64,000 bases of DNA, taken from positions 1 through 64,000 of the forward strand of contig DLCH01000078.1 in NCBI GenBank assembly GCA_002480525.1, given 5' to 3'. This stretch comes from Gammaproteobacteria bacterium UBA7803 (GTDB lineage: Bacteria > Pseudomonadota > Gammaproteobacteria > Pseudomonadales > Azotimanducaceae). The notes beneath the pieces are model-generated. The model was not told the origin of the DNA and did not search any database. It saw only the letters and a list, made by a program, of their open reading frames with translations. Below, one piece after another: positions 17,175 through 26,641 of this stretch (its first letter is position 1; each line of letters opens with the position of its first letter). Position numbers and translations under genes: made by a program.

Positions 17175-18902
17175 TTGAGCAAGCGTTCGGCCCGCGCCAT
17201 CCGCGCGGCGCTGGTCTGGTGGGGGTTCGCCGTCGCGGCGCCAGCGGCCGCGGATCTGACCATTCGCGGCGTCGACGACGACACAGAGACCGTCCTCGAG
17301 GCGTTCGTCACCATCGACGAGCTGCCCTGTGACGCGCCGCGCTGGTGGGTCGAGCGCCGGCACCGCCAGGCGCCGGGGGAGATCCGCCGGGGCATGGAGA
17401 CGCTCGGCTACTACCGCTCCGAGCAGAGCGGCGAGCTGTCCTGGGAGGATGACTGCTGGCAGGCCAGCTACCGGGTCACGCCGGGGGACCCGGTCCGCAT
17501 CCAGGGCTTCGATCTGGTCGTGGAGGGCGCGCTGGCGGACGAGGCGCGGCTGCAGAGCGTTCTGAGCAGTCTCGACATCGGCCCCGAGGAGCACTTCAGC
17601 CACGGCGCCTACGAGAACGCCAAGGGCGACCTGCTGGAGAGTGCCCAGAGCCTGGGATACTTCGACGCCTCGTTCACCCGCCACAAGGTGACCGTGGACC
17701 CGGAGCGCAACGTCGCCGACGTCGAGCTCACCCTGGAAGGCGGCGAGCGCTACCGCATCGGCGAGGTCCGGCTGGAGCAGAGCGCCCTGCGGGAAGGCCT
17801 GTTCCGGCGCTTCCTGCGCTTCGACACCGGCGAGCCCTATGACGCCCGTGTGCTCACCCGGACCTACCAGGACCTGATCGAGAGCGACTACTTCGACCGC
17901 GTGCTGGTGGCGCCGGAGCTCGACGAGCGCACCGAGGGCGAGGTGCCGGTGCAGGTCACCGCCGTCGCCCAGACCCGGCGCAGCGCCCTGGTCGGCGCCG
18001 GCTACGCGACGGACACGGGTCCCCGGGCGCGCTTCGATCTGCGCTACCGGCGGGTCAACGACCGGGGGCACCGGGCCAGCTTTTCCAGCCTGGTCTCCGA
18101 GGTGAACGGCGAGGTCGGCGCCGAGTACCGCATACCCTATGGCGATCCCACCCACGAGTGGCTGTTCGTCAAGGGCGACATCATCTACGAGGATACGGAC
18201 ACCGCCCGCAGCCTGGAGCGCGGCGTCACCGTCGGCCGCACCCATCGGCGCGGGGAAGCCTGGGCCGAGACCAATTACGTCGAGTACACGGTCGAGGACT
18301 TTGACGTCGGCGACCAGGAAGGCACGTCCCAGCTCATGCTGATCGGCACGAGCTGGGCCCGTTCCACCAGCATCGACGTCGCCCGTCCGACCAGCGGCTA
18401 CTCCCTCGGCCTCGACGTGCGGGGCGCCGCGCGCTCGCTGCTGTCGGACAACGACCTGCTGCAGGCCATCGTCCGGGCCCGGCAGATCGTGCCGCTCGGC
18501 GAGCGGTTCCGGCTGCTCGGCCGGGTGCAGGCAGGCTGGACGTGGCAGGACGAGTTCGAGAACCTGCCGCCGTCGGTGCGGTTCTTCGCCGGCGGCGACA
18601 ACAGCGTGCGCGGCTACGGCTACGAGCAGCTCGGCCCGGAGGAGGACGGCGAGGTGGTGGGCGGCAAGCGGCTCGTCACCGGCTCGCTGGAGATCGACGC
18701 GCTGATCCGGCCGAACTGGTCCGTGGCCGCCTTCGTCGACACCGGCTCTGCCTACAACTCGAGCCCCGACTTCAGCACCGGCGTCGGGCTGGGGCTGCGC
18801 TGGTACTCACCGCTGGGGCCGCTGCGCTTCGACATCGCGCACCCGCTCGACGATCCTGGCCGCAGCGTGCGGTTCCACATCAGCCTGGGCCCCGATCTGT
18901 GA
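17175..18902 (+). CDS. tamA: TamA, outer-membrane assembly factor of the BamA family
   Basis: A 575-residue Omp85-family protein. A signal peptide ends near AAPAAA (about residue 26). Three POTRA-like domains follow (~27-265), then a 16-strand-type barrel containing VRGYGYE (motif 6, lid-lock loop) and the C-terminal barrel signature ending in FHISLGPDL. TamA with TamB moves certain outer-membrane proteins or phospholipids to the outer membrane. The start is TTG with AGGA 9 nt upstream. No better start precedes the signal peptide. The stop overlaps the tamB start (GTGA), the conserved tamAB arrangement. Confidence 0.92.
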   Translation: MSKRSARAIRAALVWWGFAVAAPAAADLTIRGVDDDTETVLEAFVTIDELPCDAPRWWVERRHRQAPGEIRRGMETLGYYRSEQSGELSWEDDCWQASYRVTPGDPVRIQGFDLVVEGALADEARLQSVLSSLDIGPEEHFSHGAYENAKGDLLESAQSLGYFDASFTRHKVTVDPERNVADVELTLEGGERYRIGEVRLEQSALREGLFRRFLRFDTGEPYDARVLTRTYQDLIESDYFDRVLVAPELDERTEGEVPVQVTAVAQTRRSALVGAGYATDTGPRARFDLRYRRVNDRGHRASFSSLVSEVNGEVGAEYRIPYGDPTHEWLFVKGDIIYEDTDTARSLERGVTVGRTHRRGEAWAETNYVEYTVEDFDVGDQEGTSQLMLIGTSWARSTSIDVARPTSGYSLGLDVRGAARSLLSDNDLLQAIVRARQIVPLGERFRLLGRVQAGWTWQDEFENLPPSVRFFAGGDNSVRGYGYEQLGPEEDGEVVGGKRLVTGSLEIDALIRPNWSVAAFVDTGSAYNSSPDFSTGVGLGLRWYSPLGPLRFDIAHPLDDPGRSVRFHISLGPDL

Positions 18903-21900
18903 AGCGCGCCCTGGTGATCCTGCTGGGCGCCGTGCTGGTGGCGCTGTTCCTGGTGGGCATGACGCTGGCGTTTCTCGCCGCCACGGACCGCGGCACGCGG
19001 CTGCTCGCCGACCAGGCGGAACGGCTGCTGCCCCTCGAGCTCGACGACGTGTCCGGGGCGCTGCTCGGCGAGGTGCGGGTCGGCGCGCTGCGCTACCGGC
19101 TGGAAGACCGGACCCTGACGATCGAGGATCTCGCGCTCCAGGTGCAGGCCTGGCCGCTGCTGTTCGAGAACCTGCTGATCGTGGATTCGGCCACCGCGGC
19201 CTCCGTGGCGCTGGACGCCGGCACCGCCCCAGGGGACGGCGGACCGACGCCGCCGCTCGAGCTGCCGTTCATGCCCCTCGGCATCGACCTCCGTCATCTG
19301 CACGTCGGCCGCCTGGCCATCGAGCCGGTGTTTCCCATGGCCGTGACCGCCGCCGCGGCCTGGCGCGGCAACGGCGTCGAGGTGCGGACCCTGGAGATCG
19401 ACTCGGCGGTGATCGATCTCAGCGTCACCGGCCGGCTCGGCAGTGGCCCCGACCCTCGGCTGGCCGCCGACGTCGAGTGGTCCGTGCCCGATTCGAGCTG
19501 GTCCGGCTCCGGCCGGGTGGACGGCCGGGTGTCGAGGTTCGATCTGCGGCACACCCTGCGCGGGCCGGTGGCCGGCACCGCGGCCGGCACCGGCAGCCTG
19601 AGCGATCTGGCCGAACCCGCGGTGGACGTCGGTGTCGAGCTCGACGACCTGGTGTTCGGCGAGGTCGCCGTGCGCGGCGTCGACGGCCGGCTCCAGGGCA
19701 CCCTCGCCAACCTGCGGGCCGACGCCACCGCGCAGGTCGCCGTGCCCCGGCTGGCGCCGTTCGAGGCGTCGGTGTCGGCCTACGGTCCGGTGACCGGGCC
19801 GCTCACGCTGGGCAGCATCGTCGCCCGGGCCGCCGGCGGCACCCAGCAGGCCCAGGGCAGCGTCGCCTGGGCCGACGGCGTGCAGGTGAGTCTCGGCGGC
19901 TATCTGCGGGAGATCGACCTCGCCGCCCTGCGCGAGGAGCTGTCGGGCCGGGCGGACGCGTCGTTCCAGTTTCTCTACCGGGACGAGCGCGTCAGCCTCG
20001 AGCTCGCCGACCTGGCCGGCACCCTGGCAGGCCGGCCGATCGGCGGCGCGCTGGCGCTCGACCAGGTCGATTCCGGCTGGCGGCTGGATCCGGTGCGGCT
20101 CACCGTCGGGGCCAACAGTCTGAACGGACGCGCCGAGATCGCCGGCGGGCGCGTCTCCGTGGAAGCCGACGTCGACGGCCCCGAACTCGGCGCCCTGGCG
20201 CTCGGCGTGACGGGTGACCTGACGGGCCGGGTGGTGCTGGACGGCGCCTGGCCGGCGCTCGACGGCCGCGTGTCCCTGTCCAGCGCCGAGCTCGGCGGGT
20301 TCGGCGCCAGCGTGTCCGGCGGCCGGCTGCAGGCGAGCCTGGTGGGCGGCAGGATAGACGGCACCCTGTCGGCGGATCGGGCCGGCAGCGAGGCGCTGCA
20401 GATCGACGCTCCGGCCCTGGCCGTCAGCGGCCCCGTGGAGCACTTCGACTGGCAGTTCCGCTGGGCTTCGGGGGACGCCGCCGGCGGGCTGGACCTGCGG
20501 ACTGCCGACCGCGCGCTGCGGGTCGATCGACTGCAGTTCGCCGCCCTCGACCGCGACTGGGCGCTGCAGGCGCCGGTGGTGCTGCGCCAGTCGCCGGACC
20601 GTCTGGCCGTCGAGGACGTGTGTATCGGCGCCGTCGACGCCGCGCTCGAGGCCTCTGCCTGCGTCGCGGCGCTCACGCTCAGCGGCGAACGTCTCGAGAC
20701 CCGCGGCGAGCTGGTGCGCGCGCCGGTGGCGCTGCTGACGCCCTGGCTGCCGGTGCAGCTCGCCGACACGGGCTACCTCGAAGGCCGCTGGGATCTCGCC
20801 GGCAGGCTTGCCGAACTGCGCGGCGAGGTGGCGCTGTCGGCCCGCGAGCTGGCGTTCGTGCCGGCCACCGAGGAGGAAGCGGTGGCGCTGCCGGATCTGG
20901 AGGCCTCGGGGCGTGTCGAGGACGGAGGCCTCGACGTGCGGCTCGCGGCCAGCGATCCGGCGTTCAACGTGGTCGGCGACCTGGCCCTCGCGCCGCTGGC
21001 CAGGGACGGTGCGCTGACCGGCGCGATCGAGGTCGCGATCGACGATCTGGCGCCCGCGCGGGTGTTCGACCAGCGCATCGAGACCCTGGAGGGGCGGGTC
21101 GACGGTTCGCTGTCCATCGCCGGCACGCCGGCCGAGCCCCGGGTGACCGGGCGGTTCGAGCTGGCCGACGGGTCCGTGCGGCTGAACGATCCGGACACGC
21201 GGCTGCAGGACCTTGCCGCCAGCCTGGAGATCGACGACTCGGGCCGGTTCCAGCTCACCGGCTCCGGCCGCCAGAAGAACGGCGACGTCCGGCTGGACGC
21301 GTCCGGGTCGGGCCTGTTCGACGGCGCGCTGCAGGCGGAGGCGACGCTGCGGGGCGAGGGTCTGCAGGCCCGCCACCCGGACTGGGAGCTGACCGTGAGC
21401 CCCGATCTGACCCTCAGGGTGGCCGACGGCCGGGCGCGGCTGCGGGGCCGCGTCGACGTGCCCGCTGCGGAGGTGCGCCTGAACACGCTGCCGCAGTCGG
21501 TGCCCAGCCCCTCCGACGACGTGGTGGTGGTGGGCCGGGAGTCCGCCAACGGCAACGGCGGCAACGCCCTGCGCGTCGACGTGGAGGTGGTGCTCGGCGA
21601 CGACGTGTCGCTCAAGGCCTACGGTTTCAGCGCCGAGCTGGAGGGCTCGCTGCGGGCGCGCCTCGACGCCCAGGGCCGGACCAGCCTGCGGGGCACCCTG
21701 GACGTCACCGGCGGCGTGCTGTCGGCCCAGGGTCAGCTCCTCACCATCGAGTCCGGCACCGTGGTCTACAACGGCCCGGTCGGCCGGCCCTACATCGACC
21801 TGCGCGCGGTGCGGGTGATCGACGACGTCACGCCGTCCGTCACCGTCGGCCTGCACATCCGCGGCGACGCCGACAATCTCACGTCCAGCGTGTTCTCCGA

Positions 21901-22279
21901 GCCGCCCATGTCGGAAACCCGGGCGCTCGGCTTCCTGGTACTCGGGCGGGACATCACCCGGGACAGCGAGGACACCGACGGCAGCCAGCTCATGGCCGCC
22001 GCCATCAACCTCGGGCTGTCGCGGTCCAAGGGGCTGACCTCGGAGCTGATGCGCATGACCGGCCTCGACGAGCTGTCCGCCAGCGCCGAGTCCCAGGACA
22101 GCTTCGCCATCGTCGCCGGCAAACGCATCTCCGACGACCTGTACGTGCGCTACACCTACAACACCCTGTCCGCCGTGGGCGTGTTCCTGGTGCGCTACGA
22201 GCTGACGAAGCGCTGGCTGCTGGAGGCGGAATCCGGCGAGCAGTCGTCCATGGACCTGCTGTACAGCTTCGAGAAATGA
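18899..22279 (+). CDS. tamB: TamB, translocation and assembly module inner-membrane protein
   Basis: An 1126-residue AsmA-like/TamB protein. An N-terminal transmembrane anchor (residues ~4-26) precedes a long repetitive beta-rich periplasmic segment typical of bridge-like lipid-transfer proteins. The C-terminal ~330 residues form the TamB (DUF490) domain, including GGVLSAQGQLLTIESGTVVYNG and the terminal SMDLLYSFEK. It spans the periplasm and docks on TamA. Start GTG at 18899 overlaps the tamA stop by 4 nt. Length is usual for the family (~1100-1300). Confidence 0.92.
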   Translation: MKRALVILLGAVLVALFLVGMTLAFLAATDRGTRLLADQAERLLPLELDDVSGALLGEVRVGALRYRLEDRTLTIEDLALQVQAWPLLFENLLIVDSATAASVALDAGTAPGDGGPTPPLELPFMPLGIDLRHLHVGRLAIEPVFPMAVTAAAAWRGNGVEVRTLEIDSAVIDLSVTGRLGSGPDPRLAADVEWSVPDSSWSGSGRVDGRVSRFDLRHTLRGPVAGTAAGTGSLSDLAEPAVDVGVELDDLVFGEVAVRGVDGRLQGTLANLRADATAQVAVPRLAPFEASVSAYGPVTGPLTLGSIVARAAGGTQQAQGSVAWADGVQVSLGGYLREIDLAALREELSGRADASFQFLYRDERVSLELADLAGTLAGRPIGGALALDQVDSGWRLDPVRLTVGANSLNGRAEIAGGRVSVEADVDGPELGALALGVTGDLTGRVVLDGAWPALDGRVSLSSAELGGFGASVSGGRLQASLVGGRIDGTLSADRAGSEALQIDAPALAVSGPVEHFDWQFRWASGDAAGGLDLRTADRALRVDRLQFAALDRDWALQAPVVLRQSPDRLAVEDVCIGAVDAALEASACVAALTLSGERLETRGELVRAPVALLTPWLPVQLADTGYLEGRWDLAGRLAELRGEVALSARELAFVPATEEEAVALPDLEASGRVEDGGLDVRLAASDPAFNVVGDLALAPLARDGALTGAIEVAIDDLAPARVFDQRIETLEGRVDGSLSIAGTPAEPRVTGRFELADGSVRLNDPDTRLQDLAASLEIDDSGRFQLTGSGRQKNGDVRLDASGSGLFDGALQAEATLRGEGLQARHPDWELTVSPDLTLRVADGRARLRGRVDVPAAEVRLNTLPQSVPSPSDDVVVVGRESANGNGGNALRVDVEVVLGDDVSLKAYGFSAELEGSLRARLDAQGRTSLRGTLDVTGGVLSAQGQLLTIESGTVVYNGPVGRPYIDLRAVRVIDDVTPSVTVGLHIRGDADNLTSSVFSEPPMSETRALGFLVLGRDITRDSEDTDGSQLMAAAINLGLSRSKGLTSELMRMTGLDELSASAESQDSFAIVAGKRISDDLYVRYTYNTLSAVGVFLVRYELTKRWLLEAESGEQSSMDLLYSFEK

Positions 22280-22300
22280 GCGGCCGGCGCCGCTGGAAAA

Positions 22301-22316
22301 CAGAATTCGTATTCTG
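22301..22316. promoter_or_regulatory. Inverted repeat, candidate TetR operator
   Basis: CAGAAT-TCGT-ATTCTG is centred 20 bp before the start of the TetR-type gene. Position and symmetry fit an autoregulatory operator. It may also overlap a -10-like TGATATAAG stretch just after it. Confidence 0.5.
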
Positions 22317-22328
22317 ATATAAGGCGGT

Positions 22329-22964
22329 ATGACCACCGCCGATCAGCGCCTCAGCCCGCCCCGCCAGGCACGCAGCCGGGACACCCTGGAGCGGTTCGCC
22401 GGGGCCGCGGTCACGCTGCTGGCGAGCGAGTCCTGGGATCGCATTGCGGTGGCGCGCCTGGCGCGGGAGGCCCGGTCTTCCGTCGGCGCCTTCTACGCGC
22501 GCTTCGCCGACAAGGACGCGCTGCTGGACCATCTCGACGAGCGCTACGCCCGCGAGCTGACGTCGCTGCTGCAGCGCCGGCGCCGCCGGCTGGAACGCTC
22601 TCCCCAGGCCGTCCGGACGGAAGTCACCGCGCTGATCCGCAGCCTGGTGCGGCTGTCCCGCCGCTACCGCGGTGTGCTGGCGGCGGTGCTGGCCGCGGCG
22701 CGGCAGCGCGACCAGCCGCAGCATCGGCGCCGGACCGAAATGATGAACGCCGAGCTCGAGCCGCTGGCCCGCGTGATCGCCGCCGCGCTGCCCCGGGCCA
22801 CGCCGCAGGACGTGCGGATCGCCATGGCCTTCACCTTCAGCGCCCTGCGGGACCAGGTGCTGTTCCCGGACTCCGTGCCCGCCGCACCGGCGCCGCTGTC
22901 CGATTCGGCCCTGACCCGGGCGCTGGTTCGCAGCTTCTTCGGCTATCTGGAAGGCGGCCGCTGA
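22329..22964 (+). CDS. TetR family transcriptional regulator
   Basis: A 211-residue protein. An N-terminal TetR helix-turn-helix (about 15-62: ITVARLAREARSSVGAFYARFADKDALL-type sequence, with GAFYARF as recognition helix) is followed by an all-helical ligand-binding domain. The ligand is unknown. A palindrome lies just upstream of its start. The hydrolase gene follows after 1 nt and is likely co-transcribed, so the regulator may control it. Confidence 0.87.
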   Translation: MTTADQRLSPPRQARSRDTLERFAGAAVTLLASESWDRIAVARLAREARSSVGAFYARFADKDALLDHLDERYARELTSLLQRRRRRLERSPQAVRTEVTALIRSLVRLSRRYRGVLAAVLAAARQRDQPQHRRRTEMMNAELEPLARVIAAALPRATPQDVRIAMAFTFSALRDQVLFPDSVPAAPAPLSDSALTRALVRSFFGYLEGGR

Positions 22965-22965
22965 C

Positions 22966-24795
22966 ATGGGCCGCCGGCTGCGCAGGGCCATTCCGCTGCT
23001 GCTGCTCGCGGCGGCGGGGACGGGCCAGGCCGGCGTCCTCGAGGTACTCGACCGGGAAGTGCCCGCGCTGCTGGAGACCCTCGACGTGCCCGGCGCGGCG
23101 CTGGTGGTGGTGCGGGGCCGGGAGGTGGTCGCCCTGCGCGGCTACGGCACCGTGGATCCCCGGGCGGGCACGCCGGTGGACCCGGCGCGGCACGTGTTCC
23201 GCATCGGCTCCGTGTCCAAGCCGTTGACCGCGACGACCGTGCTGCGGGTCGCCGGCGCCCACGGCCTGGGCCTGCACGACGATCTGCGGGACCTGCTCGC
23301 GCCGTTGCCCGTGCGACCGGCGCCGGCCGAGCCGTTGACCCTGCATCATCTGCTCACCCAGGGCGCGGGCTTCAACGAGCGGCTGTTCGGCCAGCACGTG
23401 ACCCGGGCCGGAGATCTGCGTTCGCTGGACGAATACCTGCGGCGGCATCTGCCGCCGCGCTTCATCGAGCCGGGCGCCGTGATCGCGTACAACGACCATC
23501 ACACCGTGCTGGCGGGCTGGGTGGCCGAACGGCTGGCCGGGGCGCGCTTCGAGGCGCTCGCCGAGCAGGAACTGCTCGGTCCGCTGGGCATGGCGGCGAC
23601 GACGTTCCGCCAGACGGACCTGCCGCCGGTGGTGGCGGACGGCATGACCCGGTCCTGGCGTCGCAGCGGCGACGGCTGGCGGCCCTACCCGCGGGACTTC
23701 GTCATCACCACCCCGGCGGCCGGCGCCTGGTCCTCGGCCGCCGACATGGCGAAGTACCTCGCCGCGCTGCTCGACTGTCGCGGCCCGCTGCCGGAGCCCG
23801 CGCTGTGCGCCGTCCAGCTCGCCCGCCAGGCCGGCAACCATCCGCGCCTGCCCGGGCGCGCCTACGGATTCGCCGAGGCGCGCCACGGCGGTTTCCGCGT
23901 GCTGTTCAAGGACGGCCAGGCGAGCGGCTTCAACGCCCGGCTGCTGCTGGTTCCGGAACTCGGCCTGGGGGTGTTCGTGGTCCACAACCGCAACATTCTC
24001 GGTGCGTTCGGCGGGTTCGAGCCGGCGGCCCGCTTCAACCGCTCGGTGACCGGGCTGGTGCTGGATGCGCTGGTGCCGGACGCCGGCGCGGCCCCGACCC
24101 CGCCCCCTGAACCGATCGCCGGGGCGGCCGAGCGGGCGCGCCGCTATGCCGGGGACTACCGCAACGTGGTCGCCGCGCGCCACACCTGGGAGCGCCTGAT
24201 CGGCATGTTCGACGACCTGCGGGTCCGCGCCACGCCCCGGGGCGTCGACCCGGGCTGGGGCGAGTACGTCGAGATCGAACCCGGGCTGCTGCAATGGCAC
24301 GAAGGCGGCGAGTCGGTGATCGCCTTCGACGGCGGCGCTGGCCGGGCGCCGGCGCACGTATTCATCGGCGGCGGCGCCTACGAGCGCGTGCCCTGGTACA
24401 CGGCGTCCTGGTTCACCCCCTGGTACGTGCTGGCGACGGCGGCGTGGCTGGCGGGCTGGCTGGCGCTGGTGTGGCGAGGGCGGCCGGCGGGCGGGCGCTG
24501 GCTGACCGCGCTGCCCGCCCTCTGCCTGCTGGGATTTCTGCTCGGGCTGGGCGCGCTGCTGGCCGGCGTGGACGTGCAGTCCCTGTTTCACGGCCCGCCG
24601 CCGGCGCTGCTCGTGCTGCTGGCTTTGCCCCTGGTCGCGGCCGCGGCGCTGGCCGTCCGCTGCGTCGCGCTGGCGATGGGCTGGCCGCGCCTGGCCTGGC
24701 GCGGGCGGCTGGCGGCGCTGCTCGATCTGGCGGTGGTCGTCGCGTTCCTGGCCTGGCTGAACTACTGGCAGCTTCTGGGCTACCGGCTGGGCTGA
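22966..24795 (+). CDS. Serine beta-lactamase-like hydrolase with C-terminal membrane domain
   Basis: A 609-residue protein. A signal sequence (about 1-22, ending in GQAG) precedes a class C beta-lactamase/esterase fold with SVSK (Ser82-Lys85) as SxxK motif and YND (175-177) in place of Y-x-N. From about residue 475 four hydrophobic segments follow (around LATAAWLAGWLALVW, LPALCLLGFLLGLGALLAG, LLVLLALPLVAAAALAV and LDLAVVVAFLAWL). The catalytic domain would be periplasmic and tethered to the inner membrane. The substrate may be a D-peptide, ester or cell-wall fragment; beta-lactam resistance cannot be inferred. It follows the TetR gene directly. Confidence 0.85.
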   Translation: MGRRLRRAIPLLLLAAAGTGQAGVLEVLDREVPALLETLDVPGAALVVVRGREVVALRGYGTVDPRAGTPVDPARHVFRIGSVSKPLTATTVLRVAGAHGLGLHDDLRDLLAPLPVRPAPAEPLTLHHLLTQGAGFNERLFGQHVTRAGDLRSLDEYLRRHLPPRFIEPGAVIAYNDHHTVLAGWVAERLAGARFEALAEQELLGPLGMAATTFRQTDLPPVVADGMTRSWRRSGDGWRPYPRDFVITTPAAGAWSSAADMAKYLAALLDCRGPLPEPALCAVQLARQAGNHPRLPGRAYGFAEARHGGFRVLFKDGQASGFNARLLLVPELGLGVFVVHNRNILGAFGGFEPAARFNRSVTGLVLDALVPDAGAAPTPPPEPIAGAAERARRYAGDYRNVVAARHTWERLIGMFDDLRVRATPRGVDPGWGEYVEIEPGLLQWHEGGESVIAFDGGAGRAPAHVFIGGGAYERVPWYTASWFTPWYVLATAAWLAGWLALVWRGRPAGGRWLTALPALCLLGFLLGLGALLAGVDVQSLFHGPPPALLVLLALPLVAAAALAVRCVALAMGWPRLAWRGRLAALLDLAVVVAFLAWLNYWQLLGYRLG

Positions 24796-24799
24796 CGGC

Positions 24800-26359
24800 T
24801 CAGGACGCCGGGCGGTCGGGGTCCTCGGGCGGCTCCACGTCCTCCGCCGTGTCGGCGTCGGGGTCCGTTCCGTCGGTCTCCTCGCGGCCGTTCTCCATCA
24901 GCGTGTCCAGCGGGTAGTCGGTGCTGGCGCGCAGCCCCGCCACGGTGGAGAGGTTGCGCAGGGTGCGCCGGGCGCCGGCGCGCAGGTGCTCGAACACCAC
25001 GCTCTCGTGGACCTCGCCTTCCTCCTGGACCAGCGTCAGCCGGTGCAGCGCGTACAGGCCGATGGCGGTCGCGAAGAAGAAAAAGAAGTCCCAGTGGGTG
25101 AAGTCCAGGGCGCTGAATTCGGTGGCGCGCTGCTCGCTGTGCCAGCGCAGGATCAGCGACAGCTCCTTGGAGGCGAACAGATCGGCGGTGAGCCCGCCCA
25201 CCATGGCGGCCGTGCCGGCGGCGGTGGCGTTCACCATCGAGCTGGTGGCGAGGAAACCGGTGGCGTTGCCCTTGGGCGCGAGCTTCAGCGAGATGTTGCC
25301 GGAGGCCAGGCTGACGCCGGCGTTGGCGAGCCCCGTGGCCAGATGGATGGCGATCAGCAGCGGATAGGTCAGCACGTGCATGTCCGGCATCGTGGTGAAG
25401 GTCCACAGAAAGATGCAGGCGATGAACAGCGGCGCGCACACCCGCAGCACGGCCTTGTTGCTGAAGCGGTCGGCCACGTCGCCCCAGTGGCTGACCGTGA
25501 AGTAGGCGGCCATCTGGGACAGGGTGGCCAGGCCGATCACCACGATCAGGTCGAGGTTCATGGTGCGCAGCATGTGCACGGTGAAGAACGGCGCCGCCAG
25601 GTTCACGGCGAAGTTCCAGCTTCCGTGGAACACCATCAGGCGCCGGAAATTGCGGTGCCGGAACGGCTCCCGCAGCCGGGAGATCAGGTCCGGCGGACGT
25701 TCGTGGGGGCGGCCCGGCACGTCGGCGATGCGCCGCGAGGTGACCACCGCGTACATGCCGCCGAAGAACGCCAGCGTGTAGACGATGGCGTAGGCGTAGG
25801 TGGCCGGCCAGGGGGTGAAGCGCCCCCAGCCGTCGATGAACCCGGCCGCCAGCAGGCTCACCACCATGCCGATGCCGATCATCTTCTTCTGCCGCTCGCC
25901 GAACACCCGGCCCATCACCTCGTCGGGCACCAGCTCGCGCATCCAGGTGTTCCAGGCGCAGGACAGGTACGCGCCGGCGACGTAGCGCAGGGTGAAGGCG
26001 GCCACCACCACCGCCAGCGCCAGCTCGTTGGACGGGATGAACACGGTGAGCGCGATGACCAGGAACATGGGCCGCGCCACGTAGCCCGACCAGGTGTACA
26101 CCGCCCGCCGGGAACGCGCGCGGTCGACGGTGAACATGGCCGGAAGCTGGGCGAGCTGGGACAGGTGGGGGATGGCCGCCAGCAGGCCGATCAGGAAGTT
26201 GCTCGCCCCGAGCTCGATGGCGAAGGCGGTGAGAATGGCGCCCACCGCCAGGGTTTCCATGATCTGGATGCCGATCCCGTTCTTCTGAATCCACGGGATG
26301 CTGCGTTCGAGATCTCCGGCGGGGTCGGTCGCCGCCGCCGGGCGGCTGGAATCGCTCAG
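24800..26359 (-). CDS. MFS transporter
   Basis: About 519 residues with ~12 transmembrane segments of the major facilitator superfamily (first at IMETLAVGAILTAFAIELG), a conserved loop after TM2/3 (FTVDRARSRRAVYTW), and a long acidic cytoplasmic tail. Substrate unknown. The start is uncertain. The frame continues upstream inside yggX as junk to a GTG at 26512, but no ATG, GTG or TTG lies between that and an ATG near 26260 inside TM1. The protein-like sequence begins right at CTG 26359, which overlaps the yggX stop (CTGA), so I mark that position. Confidence 0.8.
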   Translation of the reverse strand: MSDSSRPAAATDPAGDLERSIPWIQKNGIGIQIMETLAVGAILTAFAIELGASNFLIGLLAAIPHLSQLAQLPAMFTVDRARSRRAVYTWSGYVARPMFLVIALTVFIPSNELALAVVVAAFTLRYVAGAYLSCAWNTWMRELVPDEVMGRVFGERQKKMIGIGMVVSLLAAGFIDGWGRFTPWPATYAYAIVYTLAFFGGMYAVVTSRRIADVPGRPHERPPDLISRLREPFRHRNFRRLMVFHGSWNFAVNLAAPFFTVHMLRTMNLDLIVVIGLATLSQMAAYFTVSHWGDVADRFSNKAVLRVCAPLFIACIFLWTFTTMPDMHVLTYPLLIAIHLATGLANAGVSLASGNISLKLAPKGNATGFLATSSMVNATAAGTAAMVGGLTADLFASKELSLILRWHSEQRATEFSALDFTHWDFFFFFATAIGLYALHRLTLVQEEGEVHESVVFEHLRAGARRTLRNLSTVAGLRASTDYPLDTLMENGREETDGTDPDADTAEDVEPPEDPDRPAS

Positions 26360-26634
26360 GACCGCTGCTCCGGCGGAACGTAGCCTTCGGCCCGGTCGAC
26401 GTCCTCGTTGTCGAGGAACCGCTCCCGCTGGACGGACAGATACTTGCGCGTGGCCGGGTCGCGAAGGTCGAGATGCTTCTCGTTGATCAGCATGGTCTGC
26501 AGGGCCTGCCACTCCTCCCAGGCCCGGCGCGACACGGTCTCGAACAGCTCCTGGCCCTTCGGCCCCGGCATCGGCGGCGCCGGCAGGGCTTCGAGCTCCT
26601 GTTGGTATTTCCTGCAGTGCACGGTTCTGGTCAT
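26356..26634 (-). CDS. yggX: YggX, Fe(2+)-trafficking protein
   Basis: A 92-residue protein of the YggX family with the usual opening MTRTVHCRKYQQELE and the core PGPKGQELFETVSRRAWEEW. YggX protects iron-sulfur clusters and supports their repair; the conserved cysteine (Cys7) is present. It follows mutY by 7 nt, the conserved gammaproteobacterial order, which makes sense because MutY is an Fe-S enzyme. Full length for the family. Confidence 0.94.
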   Translation of the reverse strand: MTRTVHCRKYQQELEALPAPPMPGPKGQELFETVSRRAWEEWQALQTMLINEKHLDLRDPATRKYLSVQRERFLDNEDVDRAEGYVPPEQRS

Positions 26635-26641
26635 GGAGTCG

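Noticed and set aside
18752..22336. Minus-strand frame of about 1190 codons opposite tamB
   Set aside because: Low-complexity Gln/His/Arg/Gly product typical of antisense to high-GC coding. The plus strand has clear TamB features and the tamA overlap.
22837..24591. Minus-strand frame opposite the beta-lactamase-fold gene
   Set aside because: Composition is shadow-like. SxxK motif and membrane helices are on the plus strand.
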